Origin: Microseira sp041929235
Lineage (GTDB): Bacteria; Cyanobacteriota; Cyanobacteriia; Cyanobacteriales; Aerosakkonemataceae
DNA: 64,000 nt
Assembly: GCF_041929235.1 (NCBI RefSeq)
Contig: NZ_JBHFNP010000349.1
Coordinates: forward strand, 38,408 to 102,407
Direction: 5' to 3'
In this document: in pieces, positions 53,871 to 63,260 of the stretch
Layout of the letters: every line of letters begins with the position of its first letter
Numbering within the stretch: the first letter of the stretch is position 1
Notes under the pieces: generated by a model
The model's database searches: none
Seen by the model: only the letters and a program-made list of their open reading frames with translations
Told to the model about the DNA's origin: nothing
Translations under genes and position numbers: made by a program

Positions 53871-54719
53871 CTGCTTCTGAGCTTTCGCTGGTTAATTTGT
53901 GGATCGTCTATTTAGATGGATATGGTCAAAATTAGTTGGTGATGTGGAAAAATTTTCTTTGCGTTTCCCCGTTAGTCTCAACCAACTACTTTTGACCCCC
54001 TTCATTTACATAGACGTTTCCCAAAGCAAAATTGTGAATTATTCTGACCTGAGATATTAGACGGATCGCATCCTCTCTCCCCATCTGCACCCAGGCATCG
54101 CCAAAAGTTACCCTTGGGTTAAGACTCCCCGCGCCTGTTGCGTCAGCCGATTCTTAACACCTCACAGCCTTAATATCCTGATTTCTAAGGTTCCTGTTGC
54201 TCTCACCACGGAAAGCCGAGATAGCGGTTATGGTGAGATATCCTGACATTTTTTTGGGCGTTTATAGCGGTTTGCAGGCGCATGAGGTACACCTTGGTTT
54301 GTCAAACGGCAGCATTAATGCTGCCGCTTGACAAACGAAGCCTATTGGCTGTACCTCACTCACTTGCAATCTGCTGTATAACCAGTAGGTTGGGGCTTTC
54401 GCCCAGTCTCCACGTACCTTTTATACTGCGCTGTCTCGGATTGTTCTTGCACCACGAATATCCGCGTGCTGGTGATAGCCTCATTATGTACAAATGAACT
54501 TTTCGCCATCACGATTGCTGGCGTGTAGTCTATATAACGGCAATTCCTGCGGTGCTGACTAGAATGTTTGGGAGTGATTTTAATTACAACCTTTTGGATA
54601 TTCGCAGCAATATAATCGCTCCCTACAATCCATTCATTCGAGCCAGCAGAGGTAATAGGACGATTTAAAGCTTTCTAGACTGTCCATTACGTACAAACCT
54701 CCCACTTTTTTCATCTTTT
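53871..54719. other. Intergenic region with a palindromic element
   Basis: Contains the 54263-54380 palindromic element and otherwise no gene. The promoter of the propeller-cupin-lyase genes should lie in 53871-54100 on the minus strand, but no clear elements are visible. Confidence 0.45.
54263..54380. mobile_element. 118-bp fully palindromic MITE
   Basis: TATAGCGGTTTGCAGGCG then CATGAGGTAC at the left is matched by the inverse of GTACCTCACTCACTTGCAAT then CTGCTGTATA at the right. The centre TTTGTCAAACGGCAGCAT pairs with ATGCTGCCGCTTGACAAA at one mismatch. The whole would form a single long hairpin. A relative is nested in the 38093-38480 MITE. Confidence 0.72.
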
Positions 54720-55335
54720 TTTACAAGCGCAGCTGCGTAACATTCCAGCTAGATTCAAGTCTTCTAGCGCCATCGCTGCAACTCGCCGCGACGCAATTTT
54801 TGCAGCAGCATACCACAGAAACACGCTTGGCGCTGCTCTGGGATGCGTTTATGCAAGCTTCCAACCTTCTTGGCTGCTTTTTGCAGCTTGTTACTGCGTT
54901 TAGTCTTACGAGTAACTCGGCGCTTTCTAATCTTGGGAAGGTGCTTTGTCTTTTTGTTAGTTGTGAATTTCTGGACGAAATCATCCAGGCAAGCACTACA
55001 TCCTCCCCATACATGACAGGGGTGCAAGTGCTGCTCGTCAAGTTTGAGCGGGCAGATTTGAGGAAGTTTGACTCAAAACAAACTAACCCCGATCTTCATC
55101 CCCAACAGATTCTTGACAAACGATTGAAAATAGGGAAGACAATACTATGGAGGAGAGCGGGACGGTAGCATAACTTTTGCCGCAACTTTTCCCACCTCTG
55201 ACTTTTCTGGCATTTTCTGCACCGCCAGACAGGAATTCCCCCAAATACCAGTTCTTTGATCAAATTGAGCCAACGCCAAAATCGGTGCAGGTTGCCTTTC
55301 ACACAGCGTTGCCTCCACACAGCGACAACCATCTT
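54720..55335 (-). pseudogene. Degenerate tnpB fragment
   Basis: Minus-strand pieces in shifting frames read KKDGCRCVEATLCERQPAP, then RRVTRKTKRSNKLQKAAKK and VGSLHKRIPEQRQA, the central part of an IS605 TnpB. Frameshifts and missing ends show it is dead. It lies directly downstream (55.3 kb) of the intact TnpB gene. Confidence 0.6.
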
Positions 55336-55353
55336 TCTTTACTTGTGACTCCT

Positions 55354-55386
55354 CCCGACGCTGACCGCTACGCGGTACAGCGCGGG
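55354..55386 (-). mobile_element. Right-end hairpin of the intact tnpB element
   Basis: CCCG-ACGCTG-ACCGC-TAC-GCGGT-ACAGCG-CGGG forms a stem containing the tnpB stop codon. The same structure with compensatory base changes is found at 57104-57135. In IS605 elements this corresponds to the right end and guide-RNA scaffold. Confidence 0.6.
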
Positions 55387-56759
55387 CTTCCTCCAAACCA
55401 AAGTTCAGAGGCGGTTTTAAGCGAGGCGTAGTCCATCCCCGCTATTGAGCAAATTAGCCCAATCTTTTTAATCAACTTGGCAGAATTGTCGTCCCGATGC
55501 AGCGACGCTCCACACGGGCAGTCATGCCATCGGTCGGAAAGTTGCTTTGCCACTTGTGCAAAGCAGTTCCAGCAGTGTTGTGATGTGCCACGCGGATCAA
55601 CTTCTCTGACCACCTTGCCAAGCTTCCACGCGACAAATTTCAACACTTGAACAAATTGCCCATGTGCAGCATCCAGCATCGATTTGTTGAGTCCCGACTT
55701 TGCCGCCTGACCATTGGGCAACCATTCTCCCTCATTACTGACTTTGGGCTTGGCTCGTCTGGTCAGGTTTTTCAGTTTCAAGTCCTCAACAAACAGCACA
55801 TCGCATTTACTGAACAACCAGTAGGCAAGTTTGAACTGCCAATCCAGCCGTTGACGGGCAATGCGTTGATGCAACTTAGCAATCTTTGCCTTGAGAATCT
55901 TCCAGGGTTTCGAGTGCTTCACTCGTTTCGCTAGTCGCTGTTGTAGTTTTTCAAGCTTGTGGGCTGACTGCCTAAAAAATCGGGGATGCTCAACGGTTTC
56001 ACCCGTCGATAGAGTGACGTAGTTCTCCACGCCCAAATCAATTCCTAAACTGTTCTCTTCGGTCGGTTGGATTTCTGCAACCGTTACAGGCACGTCTTTG
56101 TCTTCCAGGACTAGATTGATTTCCCAGCCATCGGTGACTTGCTTAACCGTACCTGTCTTAACCTCAAAGCCATCTGGAATTGGACGATGTAGAACAATCG
56201 GAACTAGCCCAATCTTCTTCAGGTTAATGCAGTCTCTACCTCGTTCATCCTTCGTCAAGTCGCAATTGTGCAACTGAGTGTAGGTGAACGACTTGTAGTA
56301 GTGCTTTCCTTTGAACTTGGGCTTACCGCTACGATTCCCATTGGCATCTGGTTTTGTGAACCGGGAGAAGGCGTACTCCACTCGGTCAATCACATTCTGA
56401 AGCACTTGGGAATCGAGTTCTTTGTATTCCGGGAACAAGGTCTTTGTTTGCTTCAGGTCAGCACGTTGAACGCTGAACCAATCCACATACCCTTGCTCCA
56501 CAATATTCGAGACGACCTCTCCCTTTCGCTTTCCTTTCGTGAGGGTACGGGTTAAGGGAATGTCTTTGTAAATCTCCTCTACAGGCTGAATACTGACCAC
56601 CAATGGACAAGCATCCACCCGTGAACGGGTTGCCTCATACCAATCAAACCGCTGTCCCAACCGAAAGTTGTACTGACGACGCGCCAATTCCAACCACGTT
56701 TGAAACGTTGCAATTTGTGGTTTTGTTGGTTTCAGCTTGTACTTGTAGGTCAATCTCAT
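55368..56759 (-). CDS. tnpB: Intact TnpB (IS200/IS605-type RNA-guided nuclease)
   Basis: The 463-residue protein is complete. It has the N-terminal MRLTYKYKLKPTKPQIATFQ, an HTH/wedge region, and a RuvC nuclease with D241 (SLGIDLGVENYV), E325 (VLFVEDLKLKNL) and D423/D424 (LHRDDNSAKL). A zinc ribbon CWNC...CPCG lies between. TnpB uses a guide RNA from the element right end to cut target DNA. No TnpA lies next to it, so it moves only in trans. Its stop lies in a structured right end. An HTH gene is divergently placed 37 bp away. Confidence 0.92.
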   Translation of the reverse strand: MRLTYKYKLKPTKPQIATFQTWLELARRQYNFRLGQRFDWYEATRSRVDACPLVVSIQPVEEIYKDIPLTRTLTKGKRKGEVVSNIVEQGYVDWFSVQRADLKQTKTLFPEYKELDSQVLQNVIDRVEYAFSRFTKPDANGNRSGKPKFKGKHYYKSFTYTQLHNCDLTKDERGRDCINLKKIGLVPIVLHRPIPDGFEVKTGTVKQVTDGWEINLVLEDKDVPVTVAEIQPTEENSLGIDLGVENYVTLSTGETVEHPRFFRQSAHKLEKLQQRLAKRVKHSKPWKILKAKIAKLHQRIARQRLDWQFKLAYWLFSKCDVLFVEDLKLKNLTRRAKPKVSNEGEWLPNGQAAKSGLNKSMLDAAHGQFVQVLKFVAWKLGKVVREVDPRGTSQHCWNCFAQVAKQLSDRWHDCPCGASLHRDDNSAKLIKKIGLICSIAGMDYASLKTASELWFGGSPRCTA

Positions 56760-56796
56760 GGCATCATTATACCATCAATACGCGGATTGACGATAA

Positions 56797-57024
56797 ATGA
56801 GTAAAGATGAACTGATTTCAGTTAAAGACTTTCTGAATTACGCAAAAGAACTGATAGAACTCGATTACGGCTCCCAAAAACGATTTGCAAAGCAGCATGA
56901 CTTATCTCAGTCGTATGTCAGCGATGTGCTGTTAGGTAGAAGAGAACCTGGAGAAAAGTTTCTTGCCGCAATAGGAGCGGAACGAGTTGTTTGCTACAGG
57001 CTACTGCCTGATACCGACAGATAG
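56797..57024 (+). CDS. Small XRE-like HTH protein
   Basis: The 75-residue product has an HTH fold: FLNYAKELIELDYGSQKRFA then KQHDLSQSYVSDVLLGRREP, in which QSYVSDVLLGR is the recognition helix, then GEKFLAAIGAERVVCYRLL. It is a Cro/C1-type DNA-binding protein. It is divergent from tnpB, sharing a 37-bp promoter region, so it may control that gene; this is inferred. ATG follows AATGAG. Confidence 0.75.
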   Translation: MSKDELISVKDFLNYAKELIELDYGSQKRFAKQHDLSQSYVSDVLLGRREPGEKFLAAIGAERVVCYRLLPDTDR

Positions 57025-57103
57025 TGTGTTCGTCTCGGCACTGTTGCCTTAAGAGTCCTACGGAATCGGTCAGGCAACGCACCTCGACTCACGCGCCTCT
57101 CAT

Positions 57104-57135
57104 CCCGACGCTCACCCTAGCGGGTAGAGCGCGGG
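57104..57135 (-). mobile_element. Solitary tnpB right-end hairpin with compensatory changes
   Basis: CCCG-ACGCTC-ACCC-TAGC-GGGT-AGAGCG-CGGG matches the hairpin at 55354-55386, with paired changes: CGCTG/CAGCG becomes CGCTC/GAGCG and ACCGC/GCGGT becomes ACCC/GGGT. The TAG (minus strand) at 57117 sits at the same place as the tnpB stop in the other copy. It now ends the sigma-factor gene. Confidence 0.6.
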
Positions 57136-57968
57136 GCTTCCCGGCTAGGAGCTAACTTCCGATCAAAAGTCTCCGCCACAGGAACCGACTCAGAGTGTTG
57201 CACCGATAGTGCTACCTGCTGCGGTGACTCACCAACAACACTTTCTACTTCCTCCACCGCCACGGATAATGTCACCGTCTCCCCCACAATCGGTTCAACT
57301 CTCGCATTCCCGGACTTTTCCCCAATTGCCGACTCAGTTACACCCAAGGTTGGCGTCACCGATAAATTCGTATCAGTCCCATCCTCCCCGATAAAATATC
57401 CCCTCAACTCCAAAACCAGAATTGACCGCGCCTGGGATATGCGCTTGCAGACATTCTGGTAGGATATATCTTGCTTTTGGGCAATTTCTGGATAAGACAG
57501 TTCCCGATCGTAGTGCAGGATAAACGTCTCGCGCAGCCTTGTTGGTAAGTTAGCGATCGCACGATGAATCACTATCTTTCTCTCATCAGTTTCCATTGCA
57601 CAAGGCTTATCGTCTAAGTAAACCAGTCCTTCCTGGTCACTAGATGGGATCGCATCTATATTCTCAACTCTATTCGCGCTGCGACTGCTTTCTCGATGAA
57701 TATCCAAGCAGAGATTACGAGTCAGTTTTGTCAGCCAAGCCTTTAGGTTAGCAATTTCCCCCGCGTACTTTTGCGCCTTTTCCCAAGCTTTGAGCATCGC
57801 CCGCGACAGCGCATCTTCAGCATCAGTCGCGTTTCCACCCATCCACTTGAGACAGCAACTATACAGATGATCTCGATACTGCTGCCATTGCTCCCAAAAC
57901 CCTTTTTCTTGAGAGTAACGCGATAGGCAGGAGCCAGTATATGCGGCTACTAATTGAGAATCTGACAT
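57117..57968 (-). CDS. Sigma-70 family (ECF-like) sigma factor with altered C-terminus
   Basis: The 283-residue protein has region 2 (DHLYSCCLKWMGGNATDAED, then AMLKAWEKAQKYAG and LKAWLTKLTRNLCLDIHRE) and region 4 (IANLPTRLRETFILHYDREL then SYPEIAQKQDISYQNVCKRI). No region 1.1 or 3 is evident, giving ECF organisation. The C-terminal 90 residues are acidic and repeat-like, and the last nine (REAPRSTR) derive from a tnpB right-end hairpin. The usual gene end has therefore been replaced. No anti-sigma gene is adjacent. Confidence 0.85.
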   Translation of the reverse strand: MSDSQLVAAYTGSCLSRYSQEKGFWEQWQQYRDHLYSCCLKWMGGNATDAEDALSRAMLKAWEKAQKYAGEIANLKAWLTKLTRNLCLDIHRESSRSANRVENIDAIPSSDQEGLVYLDDKPCAMETDERKIVIHRAIANLPTRLRETFILHYDRELSYPEIAQKQDISYQNVCKRISQARSILVLELRGYFIGEDGTDTNLSVTPTLGVTESAIGEKSGNARVEPIVGETVTLSVAVEEVESVVGESPQQVALSVQHSESVPVAETFDRKLAPSREAPRSTR

Positions 57969-58124
57969 AATTGATCAACTGGTAGCATACACTAATATCA
58001 TCGCTCTTCAGAAAAGATCCCATCTCTGTTGCTTTCTCTGTGGGCATCTCATCCCTGCAACAGTTTCACCATAGATTGGCTAACAATGGGATACTGATAC
58101 TTTTAATCCAGACAACTCACGACA

Positions 58125-59760
58125 TCACCTGACATCGTTCGAGAGCCTGAATACAACATCATTCTCCGACACGCTTTGAATGAAGGTGGTATCCCACAAC
58201 GCCTTAAGAAAGATTCCCAAGGCTCGATTACAATCTCGTTTAATTTCGTACCCGCAGTCAGGGCATTTAAACGTTTTGTTTCCACCTAAATTATGGTGGA
58301 TGTGACCGCATTTACTGCATGTTTTGGACGTATATTCCTCAGTCACCCGCACTAATCTCGAACCGTAACGGTTACAGAGATGTTGTAGAGTTTGACTAAA
58401 CTCATAAAACGCCCAATTCATCATTGCTCGTGCGGACTTGCTTTTTAGTTTACGTTTGTTCTTGGCAACCATTTGTGATGTTTCAAAATTTGGCAGATAA
58501 ATCGTGTCGTAATTACGAGCTAGATGTGACGCAACTTGTTTATGCACTTCACCGCGTCGTTTTTTAATTCGTTTTCTAACGCGCTCCATTGCTTGTTTTA
58601 ATTTGTCACGTAAGCGCTTAAACTTTCTTCCTTTCGATTTGCCGTGTTTTGATTAAATTATCGATATTCTGACATAGTTTAGCTATTCGGGCAAAGTCAC
58701 CCTTGGCAAACTCGGTGAATTTATTGCCATCAAAACCAGTCATGAAGCACCTTAATAGAGGGTCAAGAGCTATAATTCTCGGTTTCCTGTCAACGCTTTC
58801 TGGTTCAATATCAATTGGAAAATTAGCGTACCACCTACCTTTGTTATAAGTTATATCGGTAGCACGAGCGTAATTAATCAAGCAATTATCTTGACCCCAT
58901 TACTCAGCTTTCTCCAATTCCTTGCTAGCCATAAAATGACCATCTTTGTAATCATTGGGTTCAAACTGGATTGTTTGTTTTTGGTCGCGGACAGACCTAA
59001 ACCTAGCAATCTTTAACCAGGCAAGCGGATTATGCTTCTTCTCCTTACCCTTCGCCAGAAACTTAGGCTGACGTTTGGTTTTATACCAGGCTGTATAGGC
59101 TTCAAATAAAGCGTTATCAAGAGCCTGAGCAATTTTCAGTTCTTTGCACCAAACTGGGATTATTTCCTCTCCTAGTGTTTTACAAAAACTTCTAAATGCT
59201 GTTTTACCTGCTGTTTTCTTGCCTTTTTTGTTAAATTATTCAAAGTATTGATGCTTATTCAAATACGTTATGGCGTTGTTGTAAACCTTACGGCAAGCAT
59301 GTATTCTCAGCATCCATACTTTCAAAGTTTCTCCTTTTGGATAAACCCTGTAAGTCAGGGTCTTCTTTAATTTTTTGTTTGTACTTTCTGATTCCTTCAC
59401 GCTTACAGGAGAAGACATGGATGATGGCAAGAACATCTTCAAGCATTTCTCGCTCTGGGCTAAGTACCTTGTTCTTGAGAAGCATAATTTTACACCCGCT
59501 GTGGTCTGCAAGCCATGAATAATAGTCTCCCCCAAATCTACAAAGTCAGTATGAGTTGGCAATGACAACCATTCCGATGTCGCCTGACAAAACTCGTTCC
59601 AATAAGGTAAGCAGACCTTTTTTTTTGAATTTGAGTCCACTGCCGACATCTCGGATAACTTCGCAGCTCGGGTAACGAGAGACAAGAAACTCAAGAGGTC
59701 AGGTTTTTGACTATTGTCATGTTTATAGACCCCTAGCTCTCTTGGGTAGCTATCAATCAT
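58125..59760 (-). pseudogene. Large tnpB pseudogene (second subtype)
   Basis: Three frames together give a TnpB: 59760-59236 (KKTLTYRVYPKGETLKVWML, then ACRKVYNNAITYLNK), 59235-58905 (FEAYTAWYKTKRQPKFLAKG), 58881-58618 (RIIALDPLLRCFMTGFDG, RuvC-I) and 58589-58125 (YLPNFETSQMVAKNKRKLK, RuvC-II region; CSKCGH...CPDCGYEIKRDCNRALG, zinc ribbon and RuvC-III). Frameshifts near 59236, 58900 and 58600 inactivate it. The N-terminus is extended compared with the intact copy, and it belongs to a different TnpB subtype. Confidence 0.82.
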
Positions 59761-60403
59761 GATGTTGCCAGTTGTCGATTCAGGATTATGCGATCTTATT
59801 CCTTCTGCTCAGCTTGGTAACAAACCCCATTAATTTAACATCCCTCTTTCCAGTAATGTCAAGTCAACGGCATTTATTTTATATAAATAATTTATAAAAT
59901 TTTATAAATAAATAAATTTAAAATAGGATTGTGTAACGTGTTGCAGGCTGATCGGGCAGCCAGCCTCAGCCCTGATTCCTGAATCAAAACCAGTAACTCC
60001 CGTCCAACTGCTTAACCCAAGAACCGATTAGAAGATACCCTATCTCCTAGTTGTCTTGGCATAGTATTAGGTTTAATTTAAGTTGGAGGAACTTTGTCAA
60101 TCAGCAATTATACTTATTTTTCGAGTTAAGAGAGATTAATTTTTCCAGTTGTTCGGCTAACGAGGTAACTTATGCTACTTTGTTACTTAAATAATCCCAA
60201 ATGCGGTTTAAATTGTGTTTGAATTCTTAATTCCCTTGACCAATTAAAACGCCCCACTTATAAAGCAGGGCGTTTATTGACGCGCTCCATCCACACTAAA
60301 GCGGATAGAATATTTCATTTCTTAAACCTGTATCAGGAACTGGGAAGAAAAACGGGCTAACCTCCCGTTGGTTAACCCGCGAGCTTGGGAACGCGCAAAA
60401 TAA
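59761..60403. other. AT-rich intergenic region with terminators for ycf35
   Basis: AT-rich at 59870-59935 (ATAAATAAATTTAAAATAGG). On the minus strand two terminator-like hairpins follow ycf35: CGGGTTAACC/GGTTAGCCCG with TTTTTCTT (60353-60379) and AAACGCCC/GGGCGTTT with a T-rich tail (60247-60275). No gene is seen. Confidence 0.6.
60353..60379 (-). terminator. Intrinsic terminator after ycf35
   Basis: On the minus strand CGGGTTAACC pairs with GGTTAGCCCG (one mismatch) and is followed by TTTTTCTT, 24 bp after the ycf35 stop. A strong factor-independent terminator. Confidence 0.8.
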
Positions 60404-60757
60404 CTATTTTTGCAGCACCAATTTGACATTGGCATTTTGCAGACCGCGTTGCTTGACTTCTGCCAAGGTTTTGTTGACTGCGTACTTCTGATTGATAGAA
60501 TTGATCAGTTCGGTTTGGTTGTGCTTCTTAGCAACACCCCACAGGTCAGCGATTAGGTCGAAAGAACCATCGCTGTTGCGAGACCAGCCGAGGTCGTATT
60601 CGCCTTCCAGAACTGCAACGATGTCAGAACGAACCCGTTGACCGTTGTAGCCGCGAACGTCTGCATTGGTCTTAACGTTGATGCCCAGGTCGCGCAGAGA
60701 AGCTTTCAGGATTTCGGCATCGGTGATCTTGGTACGCAGTGTGCTGAAGTGAGACAT
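60404..60757 (-). CDS. ycf35: Ycf35 (DUF1257) protein
   Basis: The 117-residue protein (MSHFSTLRTKITDAEILKAS, then LRDLGINVKTNADVRGYNGQ and DIVAVLEGEYDLGWSRN) is a DUF1257 family member, known as Ycf35 in red-algal plastids. It appears cytoplasmic. Function is unknown. It is downstream of ycf46 in the same direction and separated by 136 bp, a conserved cyanobacterial pair. TAGGAGGAAA precedes the start. Confidence 0.93.
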   Translation of the reverse strand: MSHFSTLRTKITDAEILKASLRDLGINVKTNADVRGYNGQRVRSDIVAVLEGEYDLGWSRNSDGSFDLIADLWGVAKKHNQTELINSINQKYAVNKTLAEVKQRGLQNANVKLVLQK

Positions 60758-60893
60758 TGGGATTTCCTCCTAGAGAGATCGAAAACAAACGACAACGTTT
60801 TTTGAGAGATCGTACCGCCTTTAAAAGTGCGGCTTTTTATCAAACTGCTAGCGAAAGCTAGCCTTTCCTCCTGTTGGGAGCAGGAGAAAGCTT

Positions 60894-62414
60894 TTAGAAC
60901 TCCAGTCGCTGATATTCGGCGACGGAAGATGCAGCAGGCCGCGCCCGCTGTCTGGCCCAGTCTCGTAGCGCCGTGACCTGTTCGGTCATCGTGCGAGACA
61001 GCGGTAACGTCGATTTAATCGCGGCAATAATATCTAGCTGCGTGAATTCTCTATCCTGAGCAAAGGCTTCATACATCGCTGCAATCAGTGCCTGCTCAAT
61101 TTCTGCCCCAGAGAAGCCATCGGAAACCTTAGCCAGTTGCTCGAGGTCGAAGCGCTCGATTTCGCGGCGGCGCTTGGTTAGGTGAATCTTAAAGATTTCC
61201 TGGCGCTCTTCGGGTGTGGGCAAGTCTACAAAGAAAATCTCATCAAAGCGACCCTTCCGCAAAAATTCCCCTGGCAAGCGTTCTACTCGGTTCGCCGTTG
61301 CCATTACAAACACCGGGGAAGTTTTTTCTTGCATCCAGGTGAGGAAAGAGCCGAATATGCGGCTGGAAGTCCCGCCATCCGAGTCAGACGAGCCTGTGCT
61401 ACCCGCAAAAGCTTTATCCAACTCGTCAATAAACAGAATTGTCGGGGAAATTGATTCTGCCGTTTTTAAGGCATTTCTCAGGTTAGCTTCCGATCGACCT
61501 ACCATCGAACCGTCGTAGACGCGCCCCATGTCCAGTCGCAGAATTGGTAAACCCCAGAGGCGAGAAGTCGTTTTGGCAATCAGGGACTTACCACAACCCG
61601 GTACTCCCAGGATTAGCATCCCTTTCGGTTGGGGCAACCCGTATTCTCTGGCTCGCTCCGTAAAAGCGTTGGAGCGTTGTTTAAGCCATTTCTTCAATTC
61701 TTCTAAACCACCAACAGCATCAATCGTTTCGTCTTCTTCGATATATTCCAAGATGCCGTTGCGACGAATAAGTTGTTTTTTCTCAGATAGAACGATATCA
61801 ACTTCTGCTTCCGTCAGCCGACCTGTAGTAACTTGGGCTTTTCGGTAAACTTTCTCCGCTTCATCCTGCGTTAAGCCCAAAGCCGCTCTTAAAAGTTTCT
61901 CTCGCGCTTCTGTAGTTAGACGACGCCCGCGATTTTGCTCCAGATGTTGGGTTAGTACTTGATTGAGTTCTCCCATGTCCGGCAGCGAGAAGTCTATAAC
62001 CACTACTTCCTTTTCCAACTCAATTGGAACTTGCTGCACGGGTGACATCAGGATGATGGTTTTCTGGCTGCCTTTGAAGCTTGCGATCGCATCCCTTAAC
62101 CACCGCGTTGTCGCTGGCGAATCAATAAATGGATGTAAATCTTTGAATATAAATATACTTGGGTCTCGCTGCCGGTTCATCACCCACTCAATCGCTGCCT
62201 CTGGCGAGACTGTATTGTGCTGGGTGATGTTGCGAGGTTGCTCGTAATCAACTAGACCGTGGGTGACTGTCCATACAAAGACTCGTCTTTGAGGTCTGCT
62301 GATTTTCGCGATTGTTGCTATTGCCTGCTCTGCCCGTTCTTCCTCGGAAGTTACCAGGTAGATCAGAGGGTATTGAGCTTGAACTAGAACGTTGAGTTCT
62401 TCTTGCATGGCCAT
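60894..62414 (-). CDS. ycf46: Ycf46 AAA+ ATPase
   Basis: The 506-residue protein has the AAA+ module: Walker A LILGVPGCGKSLIAK, Walker B TILFIDELDKAFAG, sensor/arginine-finger region VMATANRVERLPGEFLRKGR and second-region LEQLAKVSDGFSGAEIEQAL. The N-terminal part (MQEELNVLVQAQYPLIYLVT) is specific to Ycf46, conserved in cyanobacteria and red plastids. In Synechocystis the protein is linked to photosynthesis and CO2 uptake regulation, as I recall. It is 136 bp upstream of ycf35. Confidence 0.93.
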   Translation of the reverse strand: MAMQEELNVLVQAQYPLIYLVTSEEERAEQAIATIAKISRPQRRVFVWTVTHGLVDYEQPRNITQHNTVSPEAAIEWVMNRQRDPSIFIFKDLHPFIDSPATTRWLRDAIASFKGSQKTIILMSPVQQVPIELEKEVVVIDFSLPDMGELNQVLTQHLEQNRGRRLTTEAREKLLRAALGLTQDEAEKVYRKAQVTTGRLTEAEVDIVLSEKKQLIRRNGILEYIEEDETIDAVGGLEELKKWLKQRSNAFTERAREYGLPQPKGMLILGVPGCGKSLIAKTTSRLWGLPILRLDMGRVYDGSMVGRSEANLRNALKTAESISPTILFIDELDKAFAGSTGSSDSDGGTSSRIFGSFLTWMQEKTSPVFVMATANRVERLPGEFLRKGRFDEIFFVDLPTPEERQEIFKIHLTKRRREIERFDLEQLAKVSDGFSGAEIEQALIAAMYEAFAQDREFTQLDIIAAIKSTLPLSRTMTEQVTALRDWARQRARPAASSVAEYQRLEF

Positions 62415-62524
62415 CGACCTACTATCGACCGACTAGAAACGTTGCAGACATTTACACACTCCGCTTAAATCCAAATGCTATAACGTACTAGCGTTACTTG
62501 CACCAACCTTAAGCAGGATATTTT

Positions 62525-62896
62525 TTACCTGACCAAGGAACAAGGAATTAATTCTTCCTCGCCTTCTTTTGTGGTTCCAGAGCTTACAGGCACTTTGTCA
62601 ACTGGGAGCGATTCCTCCGGCAGCACACCTGGTTGCTTTTTGAGCGATACCAGTTCTCCTTCCTGCATTACCACCGCACCCGTACATTCCGGACAGTGAT
62701 AAACCCGATGAGTTTGACCTTTGGTTGCTTCCTCTACCTCTTCTACCACTTCTGGATGAGCTAGGTAGAATACGAGCGCTTTTTGAGCGAGCGCTGACAT
62801 CGGCTCTGAGTCAATTGCTGCTCGGATTTTGAGTTGACGATGCAGCTCTGGTGAAAGATACAACGTAACTTTTTGTTTATCTTGCATATGACTCAT
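62525..62896 (-). CDS. RHH DNA-binding protein with C-terminal zinc-ribbon-like motif
   Basis: The 123-residue product has an RHH domain (QKVTLYLSPELHRQLKIRAA, then SMSALAQKALVFYL) followed by VYHCPECTGAVVMQEGELVS with a Cys pair resembling a zinc ribbon, and an acidic tail. Its place upstream of ycf46 in the same direction is common in cyanobacteria. It may regulate the pair. The start could be Met 1 or Met 4 (62887). Confidence 0.75.
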   Translation of the reverse strand: MSHMQDKQKVTLYLSPELHRQLKIRAAIDSEPMSALAQKALVFYLAHPEVVEEVEEATKGQTHRVYHCPECTGAVVMQEGELVSLKKQPGVLPEESLPVDKVPVSSGTTKEGEEELIPCSLVR

Positions 62897-63117
62897 TAGT
62901 GTTCTACCCGGGTATGCATATCAGATTATCCATTCTCAACCTTGCTGTCAAGACATTAAGCTGGTTTGATGGCAATATTGTTACACTTCTTAACATTACT
63001 CTAGTAAAAACCTGAGATATGCCGGGTAAGCAAGGTTTGGGCTGGTGCGATCGCATCAAGTTAGTGGATATTTCAAATAATCAAAAAAATCTGGTATAAT
63101 AAAAACTCTGAGAAAGC
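62897..63117. promoter_or_regulatory. tRNA-Cys promoter region
   Basis: Extended -10 TGGTATAAT at 63092-63100 with a weak -35 TTTCAAA at 63071-63077 (18-bp spacing) upstream of the tRNA at 63118. It would also drive the integrase that has replaced the tRNA 3-prime half. No gene. Confidence 0.65.
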
Positions 63118-63154
63118 GGCAGTATAGCCAAGTGGTAAGGCAGTGGTCTGCAAA
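63118..63154 (+). tRNA. tRNA-Cys(GCA), 5-prime half only, interrupted in the anticodon loop
   Basis: Acceptor GGCAGTA, D-arm GCCAAGTGGTAAGGC, anticodon stem GTGGT and loop CTGCAAA (anticodon GCA at 63150-63152) end at 63154. The expected ACCAC and T-arm do not follow; the sequence continues into the integrase region. The gene is therefore split by an integrative element, and the second half must lie beyond the window or be carried at the other element end. Confidence 0.85.
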
Positions 63155-63260
63155 TATAAGAACAGCCCAGTTTCACGCTTGGAACCCCTATCAGACAAGC
63201 CTCTGTGTTCTGAGGTTTCACCCTTCTGGCTACCTGGATCGCTACAACGGGTTACCCAGA

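Noticed and set aside
63155..63260. tRNA intron (group I) as the cause of the split
   Set aside because: No group I core (P, Q, R, S elements) recognised, and an integrase follows; integration is the better explanation.
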